From assembly GCF_000176175.1 (NCBI RefSeq), contig NZ_ACZP01000014.1, positions 372,001 to 436,000 on the forward strand: a stretch of 64,000 nt of DNA, given 5' to 3'. The DNA is from Vibrio furnissii CIP 102972. Its GTDB lineage: Bacteria; Pseudomonadota; Gammaproteobacteria; Enterobacterales; Vibrionaceae. Every line of letters starts with the position of its first letter. The stretch's first letter is position 1. Under the pieces are notes generated by a model, which did not search any database, was not told where the DNA came from, and saw only the letters and a list, made by a program, of their open reading frames with translations. Positions 1 through 8,355 of the stretch are shown in pieces. The position numbers and the translations under genes are program-made.

Positions 1-689
1 TTCTATCCAGCATGAATGGCCTGTTGCATCAGGCAAACTTCGACCCCAAACAGTACAGTGGGCACTATCGGCTGGCGATGCGCGAAAGTACGTTGGAGCT
101 GTTTGCAGAAGACATTGCCAACATCATTTCCGAATGCTCACCCAATCTTTCATTAACCATTCATTCCAAAGAGTATTACGGATTTGAAGCGCTGCAGCGC
201 GGCGTGATTGATTTCATGATTCTGCCGCACGACATCAGCCAACCGCCGACATACGCGCAGGACTTGGTGTGGCATGTGATCACCGACGATGAGATGGTGT
301 GTTTAATGCGGCCAACGCATCCGCTGGCAGATAAAGAGATGACCACGGAAGATTATCTCTCATACAAACACATCGCGATTTTGGATAAGGAACTCAGCGA
401 ACCCTTCTTTGAGAAGAACCTCGCTCAACGGCATAAATCGCGTCAGGTGAGTGTGACGACCGCCGATTTCGGCGCGGCCGCCATCATGTGTCAGCACACC
501 GATTTGCTGTTTACCTGTTCAAAACATTGGGCAGAGCGCGCGCATCAGGCGCAAGGCTTAGTCTGCAAGCCGCTGCCGTTCGATTACGGCACCGTGGCGT
601 ACAGTTTGGTGTGGAACAAACCGAGCATGAACGATCAGGCGATGAAGTGGCTGTGCAAGCAACTGACCAAAGGTCAGTGCGGCTGCTAA
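1..689 (+). CDS. LysR-family regulator, C-terminal part (cut by window start)
   Basis: The reading frame is open at the left edge, so the N-terminal helix-turn-helix and the true start lie outside the window. What is visible is about 225 residues of a type 2 periplasmic-binding-fold effector domain of the LysR family: an initial strand (YRLAMRES), a DFMILP strand typical of the NodD/LeuO-like subgroup, a VCLMRPTHPLA segment, and a TKGQCGC end. It should act as a cytoplasmic DNA-binding transcription factor whose ligand binds this domain. The ligand and target cannot be read from the sequence. The gene ends in a very strong hairpin and is convergent with the sensor kinase gene downstream. Confidence 0.85.
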   Translation, partial: LSSMNGLLHQANFDPKQYSGHYRLAMRESTLELFAEDIANIISECSPNLSLTIHSKEYYGFEALQRGVIDFMILPHDISQPPTYAQDLVWHVITDDEMVCLMRPTHPLADKEMTTEDYLSYKHIAILDKELSEPFFEKNLAQRHKSRQVSVTTADFGAAAIMCQHTDLLFTCSKHWAERAHQAQGLVCKPLPFDYGTVAYSLVWNKPSMNDQAMKWLCKQLTKGQCGC

Positions 690-701
690 GTGAAATAGGG
701 C

Positions 702-753
702 AAACAGAAAAGTAAAAAGGTCAGCAAACGCTGACCTTTTTACTTTTCTGTTT
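702..753. terminator. Bidirectional terminator, 24-bp perfect hairpin
   Basis: Arms 702-725 and 730-753 are perfectly complementary over 24 bp around the 4-nt loop AAAC. Each arm ends in an A-rich or T-rich tract, so the structure gives a U-run in both directions. It lies between the convergent LysR gene and the sensor kinase operon and can terminate both. Confidence 0.85.
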
Positions 754-937
754 TTGATTTTATTTATGTCAAACCCTAGCCATGAGTTGTTAGTCAATAA
801 ACAGATTTCGATGATGAAATCAGCCAAACGATAAGTTTCGCTACTAATTTCATATCTGCAGTGTATGTATTCTGAGGGATTTCCGACAGTGAAATTACGT
901 AAATAGTCAATTTACGTTTTGGAAAAACCTTGCAGGA

Positions 938-2356
938 CTAGGCTTTAGGCAGGACTACCCAGAAAGTATTACGCTCATTTTCTCTTGGCATCAAGGTGAT
1001 CGTGCCGTGATGCAGCTTAGCAATGTCCTTAGTAATGGACATACCCAGACCGGCCCCATCCCCTTTTTCGGTGTTGGCTCGGTAGAAGTTTTCAAACAGT
1101 TTCTCACGGGTCTCCTCGCTCAGCGCTTCCCCCGTATCGCTGACCCACACATTCACAACCTGACCTTCCTCTTGCACCTCAACTTTGATCTGTCTGCCTG
1201 CCCCCGAGTAACGAATGGCGTTATCCACCAAGTTGGTAAATAGAATCCGCAGCAGGGATTCATCCCCCAACACAAAAATATCGTCGCCGTCGAGAGAGAG
1301 CTCTTGTTGATTGCGCAGCGCAAGCGGCACCAGTTCGGCAATCACACCTTGCACCAGCTTCGTCAGGTTGATGCTGGAGAACGTTAAATCATGGATGCTT
1401 TCCACCCGCGCCAACATCAGCAACTGTTGAATAAGGCGATCCGTGCGCTCAATGCCGCGCAGAATATTGCTTAAATCGGATTTCAACTGCGCTTCATTTT
1501 GGCTCAGCAGGGCGTTTTCCGCATTCAATCGCAACACCGTCAACGGCGTTTTCAATTCGTGAGCAGCCATGCGGGTAAAGCGTCGTTCACGCTGCCACGC
1601 CTGATCCAACTCGGCCAGCAATCTATTTAACGAGTCCACCAGCGGAGAGAGTTCCTGCGTGGGGTTCGACACGTAAATGCTATCAAGCTTGTTGGCACTA
1701 CGCTGGGTAATGGCGCGTTTGAGCTCAGAAATAGGTTCAAAATGTTTGCCAATCAGCAAGGCCATCACCAAAGCCAGACAGGGAATCAAAATCAGTTGCG
1801 GCAAGGCGGTTGAGAGCGCCAATTCGCGGCTCATCTCGTCTCGAATCGACTGTTTCTCCGCCACAATCACGTATTCTGGCTGAGTATGATATTGCGTCGG
1901 CAGCGGTAATTGAAAAAAGCGCCATGGCTTGCCCTCAATATCCAGATAGCCAAACCCGGCGTAGCGCGGATCGTGCGCAACCCGGCTGATCGTGGGAATG
2001 GAACTCCACACCAGCTCCCCACTGAGGTAAAACTGAATCAGAATATTGCGCTCATAAGGATGACCGAAAGTGGTGGGCGAATCGCCGCCTTTGGATTGCT
2101 TGGCAATGCGCGCCATCCAAGTATCAAGAATCTCGCTGGCGCGGCGTGCTTCCAGCCCGTCTTCTTTGACGGGTATCCCCAGCAACAGCATTTTAGCCGA
2201 CTGCCCTAAACGGGCATCATACACTTCTTCAATCTCGTGCTGCGACGCGGAAAAGCTGAAAAACAGTGACACAAGGATCAGCACCGTCGACAGCAAGACC
2301 ACGGCGATGGTGAGACGTTTCTTGATTGAAAACGCGTATTCCGCACTATTTTTCAA
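938..2356 (-). CDS. Sensor histidine kinase (QseC/TctE-like)
   Basis: Inner-membrane kinase of 472 residues, last gene of the seven-gene minus operon. TM1 is at about residues 13-36, followed by a periplasmic sensor of about 145 residues. TM2 is at about 184-203, then a linker and an H-box (MAAHELKTPL, His266). An N-box (NLVDNAIRYSG) and G-boxes (VSDTGE, GAGLGMSI) follow. It should phosphorylate the regulator encoded just upstream. The start is TTG at 2356, read inside the last codons of the regulator (11-nt overlap), because no in-frame ATG precedes TM1; this implies translational coupling. The ligand is unknown, but operon context suggests a product or substrate of the upstream enzymes. Confidence 0.9.
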   Translation of the reverse strand: MKNSAEYAFSIKKRLTIAVVLLSTVLILVSLFFSFSASQHEIEEVYDARLGQSAKMLLLGIPVKEDGLEARRASEILDTWMARIAKQSKGGDSPTTFGHPYERNILIQFYLSGELVWSSIPTISRVAHDPRYAGFGYLDIEGKPWRFFQLPLPTQYHTQPEYVIVAEKQSIRDEMSRELALSTALPQLILIPCLALVMALLIGKHFEPISELKRAITQRSANKLDSIYVSNPTQELSPLVDSLNRLLAELDQAWQRERRFTRMAAHELKTPLTVLRLNAENALLSQNEAQLKSDLSNILRGIERTDRLIQQLLMLARVESIHDLTFSSINLTKLVQGVIAELVPLALRNQQELSLDGDDIFVLGDESLLRILFTNLVDNAIRYSGAGRQIKVEVQEEGQVVNVWVSDTGEALSEETREKLFENFYRANTEKGDGAGLGMSITKDIAKLHHGTITLMPRENERNTFWVVLPKA

Positions 2357-3002
2357 TGATGTACCCTACACCACGAATGTTTTTGATCACGTGATTTGAC
2401 ACCTTTTTCCGCAGATTATGAATATGCACCTCGATGGCATTGTCGCTCGCCCCTTCATCCCAGCCGTGCAGGGATTGTTGCAGTTGCTCTTTGCTCAGGA
2501 CACGACCCGCGTGCGTCATCAACGACGCCAACAATTTGAACTCGTTATTGGTGAGTTTCAGGCGGTTGCCCTGAAAATCCACCGACTGTTCAGACAGCGA
2601 CAACGATAACTCCCCCACGTCGATGCGCGTGTCACAGTAACCCGATTGACGGCGAATCAGTACCCGCAAGCGCGCCATCAACTCTTCCAGCGCGAACGGT
2701 TTGATCAGGTAATCATCGGCGCCGCCATCCAACCCTTTCACGCGATCGTCAATGTCATCGCGCGCGGTCAGAATCAATATCGGCAGCGTAAAACCAGCGC
2801 GGCGAATGTGACGCAGCACCATCAACCCATCAATATCCGGCAGGGTGAGATCGAGGATCACCGCCATAAACTGCTCGGTTTTGAGCACGGTCTCGACGCC
2901 CGAGCCGCGCTCGACCCAATCGACGGTGTAACCGTGGCGACTCAACGAGGTCACCATTGAGCGGCCTAATAAAACATCATCTTCGACAAGCAGCAAACGC
3001 AT
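2346..3002 (-). CDS. OmpR/PhoB-family response regulator (QseB-like)
   Basis: DNA-binding response regulator of 218 residues. The receiver has the acidic pair in LLLVEDD, phosphoacceptor Asp51 (VILDLTLPD) and the lysine of YLIKPF. The C-terminal winged helix includes NEFKLLASLMTHAGRV and ends RGVGYIIEK, typical of the OmpR/QseB group. It is the partner of the kinase whose TTG start overlaps its end, and lies 2 nt after the TPR-like gene. It probably controls this same operon, but no operator repeat could be assigned with confidence upstream of 7365. Confidence 0.93.
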   Translation of the reverse strand: MRLLLVEDDVLLGRSMVTSLSRHGYTVDWVERGSGVETVLKTEQFMAVILDLTLPDIDGLMVLRHIRRAGFTLPILILTARDDIDDRVKGLDGGADDYLIKPFALEELMARLRVLIRRQSGYCDTRIDVGELSLSLSEQSVDFQGNRLKLTNNEFKLLASLMTHAGRVLSKEQLQQSLHGWDEGASDNAIEVHIHNLRKKVSNHVIKNIRGVGYIIEK

Positions 3003-3004
3003 TT

Positions 3005-3640
3005 CTAATTCAACGCTCCCAGTTTCTTCGCGATCTCTTGTTGTCGCCCTTGATCAGCCAGCGGACGCGTTGGACGCGGTTTGGCCTGCTGGGCTTTGGT
3101 CAAATACTGAATCGCTTCGGCTTTGCGGCCGTCCTGCGCCAGAAAATCACCATAAAAATAGTTCGGATCGATGCCATCAGGATTGATTTCCAAAGCTTTT
3201 TTCAGCATCGCTTCCGCTTTGTCATCGTCGCCAAAGCCAATTGGCCAACCCGGTACTTGATAGTATAGCGAACCTAAACTGGTATACGCGGAGCCATCTA
3301 ACGTTTCTGGCGCTGTTTCAATCACTTGTTCCAGTAACACTTTGGCCTCTTTCACCAACGACAAGGCGCCCAAACCGCCATCCGCCCCAGCAAGGGACGA
3401 TTTATTGATCGCCAGCCAAACTTTCAGTTCCTGACGCTCGGGCGCGGCTTTTAATGCCTCTTCGTTCCGTTGGATCAGATTTTCCAAGCAATACACCTGA
3501 TGATCTTTGTCCTTCGATTGATACTGACACACGGCCCATTTTTTCTGAATGGTTTGCAGCGGGTCAGCACCGGCGGCTGCGACAGACATGGTTGCACCTA
3601 AAGTTAAAGCTGCGATGCTCAGCGTGATCGTCCGTTTCAT
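3005..3640 (-). CDS. Exported TPR-like protein of the hemolysin-family operon
   Basis: Predicted 211-residue protein with a signal peptide (MKRTITLSIAALTLGATMS, cleavage near AAA-GADP). The mature part has TPR-like helices around residues 130-180, with AEAMLKKALEINPDGIDPNYFYG as the clearest repeat. A longer frame starts at 3799, but the ATG at 3640 begins the signal peptide and overlaps the stop of the preceding gene in an ATGA arrangement, so it is preferred. It should be periplasmic. Its job is unknown; it may bind a partner or present a ligand to the sensor kinase. I do not recognise a specific family beyond TPR-like. Confidence 0.75.
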   Translation of the reverse strand: MKRTITLSIAALTLGATMSVAAAGADPLQTIQKKWAVCQYQSKDKDHQVYCLENLIQRNEEALKAAPERQELKVWLAINKSSLAGADGGLGALSLVKEAKVLLEQVIETAPETLDGSAYTSLGSLYYQVPGWPIGFGDDDKAEAMLKKALEINPDGIDPNYFYGDFLAQDGRKAEAIQYLTKAQQAKPRPTRPLADQGRQQEIAKKLGALN

Positions 3641-4482
3641 CGTTCGTCCCTCATGATGTGCGGTGAGCGAGGCGGCTGCACCGCTCCCGGCGTGATGTAG
3701 TGATGAATGGTGTCTTGTTGTTTGCGAATCGAGGCAGACACCACCGTGGGAATCAGCTGGTTTAAGCGCGCAAACAACTTTTCCGGCCACCCAATCCACA
3801 TTGACGCGCGCTCTTTTTCCAAGATGGACACCACATGGCGTGCGACGACACTTGGCGCATCGCTGCGGTTGCCCAAATCACGATTCATTTGCGTAACACG
3901 GTCATCATTGAGATCGGTGTTGGTCGCCCTTGGCGCCAGATACAACACGCGAATTCCCGCGCCATCTAACTCGCGATCCAACGCCTCGCTGAATCGCTGT
4001 ACGCCCGCTTTCGCGGCGCAGTAGCTGGTGTAACCCGGAAAACCAATCGAACCGAAGGTCGAGCCGATGTTCAGGATGATGCCCGGGCGTTGCAACCAAC
4101 TCAACGCCGACTGACTGGTCAACATCGGTGTCATCAGATTCAGGTGGATCTCTTCGCGCAGTGATTTCGCGCTGCGCTGAGCCAGAAAACTAAACTGGTT
4201 ATTGCCCGCATTGTTAATCAGCACATCGATGCGCTGATCGCGTTGAACCTGTTCAAGCGCGAAGGCTTTAAGCACATCTTCGCTATCAGGATGTTGGAAA
4301 TCGATGGCCAGAACGTGATGACGCTCTGGACACTCAAGGCTGTTTTTCAGCGCTTCCAACTTATTGCGGCTGCGCGCCACTAAGATTAGGGCGGCACCTT
4401 TCGCTTCCAGCGCTTGGGCGATTTCTCGGCCAATGCCACCTGAAGCACCAGTTAACAGCACCCGTTTACCTTGTAAGTTCAT
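3637..4482 (-). CDS. Short-chain dehydrogenase/reductase
   Basis: Classical SDR of 281 residues. It has a nucleotide-binding TGASGGIG motif near the N-terminus, NNAG, a catalytic Ser in NIGSTFG and the YTSYCAAK active site (Tyr-x3-Lys). A C-terminal extension beyond residue 250 may contact the membrane. It should oxidise or reduce a hydroxyl/carbonyl group with NAD(P)H in the cytosol. The ATG at 4482 is preferred over the longer frame to 4515 because GAGGAC lies just upstream and the Rossmann strand begins directly after it. It lies 10 nt after the iron-oxidase gene and overlaps the next gene by 4 nt. The substrate is inferred to be an acyl-derived intermediate. Confidence 0.88.
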   Translation of the reverse strand: MNLQGKRVLLTGASGGIGREIAQALEAKGAALILVARSRNKLEALKNSLECPERHHVLAIDFQHPDSEDVLKAFALEQVQRDQRIDVLINNAGNNQFSFLAQRSAKSLREEIHLNLMTPMLTSQSALSWLQRPGIILNIGSTFGSIGFPGYTSYCAAKAGVQRFSEALDRELDGAGIRVLYLAPRATNTDLNDDRVTQMNRDLGNRSDAPSVVARHVVSILEKERASMWIGWPEKLFARLNQLIPTVVSASIRKQQDTIHHYITPGAVQPPRSPHIMRDER

Positions 4483-4492
4483 CGTCTTGTCC

Positions 4493-5176
4493 TCACGCCG
4501 CGTGTTGGAATGCATGCGGTGTCAGCTCACGAAGCATCTCGCCGTAGAGTCGAAACACCATGTTGGCTGAATCGATGATCGCTTGTTGATCGACCGGATC
4601 GGTAATTTGGTTCATCAACCCTTCAAACAGTTGAATGTGGTCTTGATCCAGCACGCTGTGCGACGTTAGATAACTCATGGCATTCTCCGGCAAATTTAGC
4701 GTCTGTTTCACCAAGGCGGCGACCTCACCGCCCACCCCGACACTGGTGCCTTCCAGCACCCAAACCATGCCAAACAAAGCGATGGGATTGACGCGATCGA
4801 TTTGGTGATAGAGATAAGCCACCATCAATTCAATCGGCGCGCCCACTCGGCCCTGAGCCTGATTGGCTCGTACCAAGTCAGCGTCAGCACCACACGCAGT
4901 GATGTCGTTGAGGATCCATTCGTGATGCCCACTCTCTTCGTCGATGTATTCCCCAACAGCTTGGCGCAGCCATTCATATTTCTCGGGCAAGCGTCCACCA
5001 CACGCCATCAACAGCGGCACCGTGTGTTTGACGTGATGAAACGCCTGCGTCAAAAATGCCACGTAGGTTGCGCGGTCAATGTCGCCACGGGCACATTGGG
5101 CGAAAATCGGCGCCTGTAATAAGGTTTGCTGCGCAGCTTGCGTTTGCTGTTTTAGTGTTTGGAAGAATTCACTCAT
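4493..5176 (-). CDS. Haem-oxygenase-fold iron oxidase (TenA/UndA/CADD-like)
   Basis: All-helical protein of 227 residues of the TenA/PqqC/haem-oxygenase-like superfamily. Potential metal ligands can be seen: Glu81-x2-His84 (EESGHHEW), Glu142 (WVLEGTS) and His173-x3-Asp177-x2-His180 (HSVLDQDH). This spacing resembles the diiron ligands of the oxidase class that includes UndA and CADD (comparison from memory). Such enzymes use O2 to cleave or oxidise fatty acids or amino acids. A thiaminase/TenA role is less likely given the neighbours: an acyl ligase upstream and an SDR downstream. A good ribosome-binding site (AGAGGAAAA) precedes the ATG. Exact reaction unknown. Confidence 0.8.
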   Translation of the reverse strand: MSEFFQTLKQQTQAAQQTLLQAPIFAQCARGDIDRATYVAFLTQAFHHVKHTVPLLMACGGRLPEKYEWLRQAVGEYIDEESGHHEWILNDITACGADADLVRANQAQGRVGAPIELMVAYLYHQIDRVNPIALFGMVWVLEGTSVGVGGEVAALVKQTLNLPENAMSYLTSHSVLDQDHIQLFEGLMNQITDPVDQQAIIDSANMVFRLYGEMLRELTPHAFQHAA

Positions 5177-5224
5177 GCTGTTTTCCTCTTTCCATTCGGG
5201 TCAATGGCGATTGAGTCCCACGGC

Positions 5225-6748
5225 TCAACCCCACGATTCATGCTGTTGCGTTGTGTGATTCGAGTTACTCGTGTCATTCAAGTTGGTCGTGATGATGTGC
5301 TGCCCGCCAACAGGAAGCTGCGCCAGCCAATGTTCAAATTGTGCCCGCACTGGTCGCCCATTGGCAGTGTATAACCCAGGCTGCTGTTTGAGCCCAGCCA
5401 GCGTCACCACTTTGCCAATGCGGGCATAGTCCGGCAGCGCGGCATTGAGCTTGCGTAAGCTGACCGCCACAATTTCGGGCTGATTGCTGTCGACCACCGC
5501 CGTGAGGGTCGATTGTCCTTCCCCTACCACCACCATGCTATGCAGCGCGGGCAACACTTGCGCTTCCGATTCCAGCCACTCCGGCGACACGTTGCGCCCA
5601 AACGCGGTGATGATTTGATTTTTCTTGCGGCCATTGATGGTGAGAAAACCCTGCGCATCCAGATGTCCCAAATCGCCAGTGGCCAACCATGTTTGCGTAA
5701 ACGCTTCGCCGATATAACCCAGTGCCACGTTACCGCGCACCAGCACTTCACCATCATCAGCAATTTTCACCTCGACATGCGGCAGCACGCGGCCACTGGT
5801 ACCCGGTTTGTGAGCGCTGGGCGTGTTCAAACTCACCACGGAAGCACATTCCGATAAGCCGTATCCTTCAAATGCAGGAATGCCCAATGCGCGTGCCTTG
5901 TTTAGCAAGGCTGGCGTGACACGAGCGCCGCCGACCGCGACAAACTCAAGCGAACGCGCCAACGTTGGGTTCAACGTAACAATATGAATCAGCGCCATCA
6001 GCAGTGCGGGGGTTAACACCAAACTGCTGGGTTGATACTGACTGAGCGCGACCGCAAACTGATTGGGATTGAACTGACTTGAGCCAGACAGCCCCACATT
6101 TTCCCCTGGCACCACCACCGACGTAGCACCGAGCAACATCGGTACGTAAATGCCGGTAATGTTCTCCAGCAAAGTGGACAGTGGCAGTAAAATCAGGTGC
6201 GTTTTGCAGCGCGTTTCCGTCGCGATCGCATCGGCCAATGCGCCACTGACTTGCGCCAGTTGTTCATCGCTCAAGCAGACGCCTTTGGGTTGCCCAGTCG
6301 AGCCTGAGGTGAACGTGATTTTGCTGCTTTCAGGTAACCAATGAGCGCCATGAGCATGTGAATTGCGCCACAATGGCAAGCCTTCCAATTGCCCCAGCAG
6401 TTCCGGTTGTAAGCTGTGCCATTCACCAATCAATACATCGGCGCCTGAACGCTCCAAGGTATGCACGATTTGGGTTTCACTAAAAAACATCGGTACGGGC
6501 ACGACCGGAATGCGCGCCTGCATCGCGGCCAAATCGGTAATCACCCACCCCAAGCTATTTTCAGCGCGCAGTGCGATGCAGCGCGCTTCAAGCTGTGTGA
6601 GCAGCGCTGCCGCTTCTTTGACACGCACCCACAACGTCAGATAACTGATGGATTCGATCTGTTGTGTGCGCTCGCTGTAACCTTGAAATGCAATCGCATC
6701 GGGCGTCGTTTCCGCGCGTTGGGCCAATGCCTGTAAAATGGTGTTCAT
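5225..6748 (-). CDS. AMP-forming acyl-CoA synthetase / acyl ligase
   Basis: ANL-superfamily enzyme of 507 residues. The phosphate loop is FTSGSTGQPKGV, followed by EGYGLSE (A5 motif), TGDLG (A7) and NGRKKNQI (A8). It should activate a carboxylic acid, probably a fatty acid, as an acyl-adenylate and pass it to CoA or another acceptor in the cytosol. It is shorter than FadD (about 560) and has no carrier-protein domain. Its ATG shares one base with the stop of the thermostable-hemolysin-family gene (TGATG), so the two are translationally coupled. The next gene, the iron oxidase, follows after 48 nt. The substrate is not readable from the sequence. Confidence 0.9.
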   Translation of the reverse strand: MNTILQALAQRAETTPDAIAFQGYSERTQQIESISYLTLWVRVKEAAALLTQLEARCIALRAENSLGWVITDLAAMQARIPVVPVPMFFSETQIVHTLERSGADVLIGEWHSLQPELLGQLEGLPLWRNSHAHGAHWLPESSKITFTSGSTGQPKGVCLSDEQLAQVSGALADAIATETRCKTHLILLPLSTLLENITGIYVPMLLGATSVVVPGENVGLSGSSQFNPNQFAVALSQYQPSSLVLTPALLMALIHIVTLNPTLARSLEFVAVGGARVTPALLNKARALGIPAFEGYGLSECASVVSLNTPSAHKPGTSGRVLPHVEVKIADDGEVLVRGNVALGYIGEAFTQTWLATGDLGHLDAQGFLTINGRKKNQIITAFGRNVSPEWLESEAQVLPALHSMVVVGEGQSTLTAVVDSNQPEIVAVSLRKLNAALPDYARIGKVVTLAGLKQQPGLYTANGRPVRAQFEHWLAQLPVGGQHIITTNLNDTSNSNHTTQQHESWG

Positions 6749-7365
6749 CAGAAACCTCCGCTTAAACGATGTTTGCGGTCGGAAAACAGCGCCTGCAAAT
6801 GCACCAAAGCGCCTTTCAGATTACCGGCGACAATGCGCGGCTGATAGTGGTAATAGCTGCCCCAAATCGTGTGGGCATCTGGAATACGAGTGGGATCGGC
6901 CTCAGCCAAGATGGTCGGGTCCAACCCCAAACGACACATCATGGCGTAGAGCGGGTCGGTGGCGGTAAAAATGCACCATTCAAAGCCCTGTTCGACCAGC
7001 TTTTGCGTCATCAACAGAAAATGCAGGGAGGAAAACCCTTTGGAAAACGAAGCCAATTGGCCAAATTCGATCAATTGAGTGCGCTCGACGGGACGCTTGA
7101 ACGTGTTGGCAAGTAAGGCGTCCGCCGGGTGATCTAAATATTGCTCAAGAAACAGCGCCTCGTCGCTGGCAACACGGTAACCACACAAGGACTTAATGTG
7201 GTCATCATCCATCAACGCCATGAAGGTCGGCATAAAGCAATTGAGACGCGCATCAAACGCCAATGAATAACGTTGCGCGATATAGTGTTCGACTTCATCC
7301 CGCTTGGGATGGTTACGATCAATGATCGCCAGTTCAAGCGCGTGATCGTGAAAAAAGTCTTTCAT
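6748..7365 (-). CDS. Thermostable hemolysin family protein (T_hemolysin)
   Basis: Protein of 205 residues matching the Vibrio thermostable (delta-VPH) hemolysin family. Characteristic parts are an N-terminal HPKRDEVEHYIAQRY helix, VERTQLIEFGQLAS, and a C-terminal WGSYYHYQP-x-IVAGNL stretch. It has no signal peptide or transmembrane segment, which argues against a secreted toxin. The family is, to my knowledge, related to GNAT acyltransferase folds, so an acyl-transfer role is plausible. It is the first gene of the operon, with an ATG preceded by GAGGG. The ancient hemolysin label may be indirect, reflecting a lytic lipid-like product made with the downstream ligase and oxidase (inference). 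Confidence 0.85.
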   Translation of the reverse strand: MKDFFHDHALELAIIDRNHPKRDEVEHYIAQRYSLAFDARLNCFMPTFMALMDDDHIKSLCGYRVASDEALFLEQYLDHPADALLANTFKRPVERTQLIEFGQLASFSKGFSSLHFLLMTQKLVEQGFEWCIFTATDPLYAMMCRLGLDPTILAEADPTRIPDAHTIWGSYYHYQPRIVAGNLKGALVHLQALFSDRKHRLSGGF

Positions 7366-7446
7366 TCAGAAGCCCTCTCTGTGCCCGACACCATGAGCTT
7401 ATGGCGGCAAGCTTAAGAGACACTTAAGAATCTTAAGAAAACAAAA

Positions 7447-7475
7447 AAGCCGCGGCAGAAATCCTGTCGCGGCTT
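7447..7475 (-). terminator. Rho-independent terminator of the methyltransferase gene
   Basis: A 12-bp stem with one G-T mismatch (7447-7458 with 7464-7475) is flanked by an A-run on the plus strand, giving a U-run on the minus transcript just after the methyltransferase stop codon. Confidence 0.8.
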
Positions 7476-7493
7476 AATTTAGTCAATAAATTT

Positions 7494-8075
7494 CTATTTT
7501 CGGCCGACGCCCATCACCACGGGCATCACGCCTTGTGGCGTTTTCACGTCAAACACTTTGCTCACTTCAACCGTCGCAAAGCCCGCTTGCGTTAGCATGG
7601 CGTGCGCATCACGTTCGCTTAAGCCGAAGTCCGGATCGTTGTCGTCCACCAGCCAATCCCAGTGCACAAATAAACCGCCTTCGTCTAGCAAGGTGTAGAT
7701 GATTTCAGCCATTTCTTCATGGTTCGGCACAAAACCGCACACTGAAGAGGCAACCACCACATCAAACTGCTTGCGAAACGCCGGATGCTGCGCAACCAAG
7801 CCACGCGTTAAGTGGTCCACTACCGGCTCCACATTCACCAGCTCTTTCTTGTCCAACTCTTCAATCATGGCTTCGGACGCATCCAAAGCCACAATGTCTT
7901 TTGCCACTGGTGACATCAGTTGACTTAGCAAACCCGTGCCGCAACCAAAATCAAGCACGTGCTTGCCTTCAAGCGAAATGAGCTTATTCAGTTGCTGAAA
8001 AACGTTCTGCGCAAAAACGGTTGTCGCTTCGTCTTTTTCCCAATCCGCTGCGTATTCGTCCCAGTCGTGTGCCAT
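7494..8075 (-). CDS. SAM-dependent methyltransferase
   Basis: Class I methyltransferase of 193 residues. SAM-binding motif I is VLDFGCGTGLLSQ, motif II is VALDAS, and a post-motif strand VVVASSVCGFVPN follows; the fold suits methyltransferase families 11/25. The frame is open to 8162, but GGAGG lies 5 nt upstream of the second ATG of an ATGATG pair at 8075, and the family core (HDWDEYAADW) starts there. Monocistronic, with its own terminator. It is divergent from the LysR gene at 8356. The substrate is unknown. Confidence 0.88.
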   Translation of the reverse strand: MAHDWDEYAADWEKDEATTVFAQNVFQQLNKLISLEGKHVLDFGCGTGLLSQLMSPVAKDIVALDASEAMIEELDKKELVNVEPVVDHLTRGLVAQHPAFRKQFDVVVASSVCGFVPNHEEMAEIIYTLLDEGGLFVHWDWLVDDNDPDFGLSERDAHAMLTQAGFATVEVSKVFDVKTPQGVMPVVMGVGRK

Positions 8076-8355
8076 CATGGCCTCCGTGTTACTTCTTGTA
8101 TTCGGGCAAATGTGCCCAAGTGACCTCAAATTGGCAGGCTCATTTCCTGAATGCACAAGCATTTAGGTTAAACCCGTAAGTTTGAGACTACTCGAACACA
8201 CCAAGATTAAACCAAAACGGAGTAAAGTTCATAGAGTTACAACGCAATCTTGCGCAAGAAAATCTGAATTTGAGTCAATTGGCGAATATTAGAGCAGATA
8301 GGCAGCCTGACGAAAATTGTTTATGATTCGGCAACTTCTATCCAATGAGTCTGCT

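Noticed and set aside
8071..8088. Same sequence GGAGGCCATGATG before the methyltransferase and arfA genes
   Set aside because: Probably convergent ribosome-binding-site and start-codon use; no longer similarity flanks it, so no repeat or duplication is claimed.
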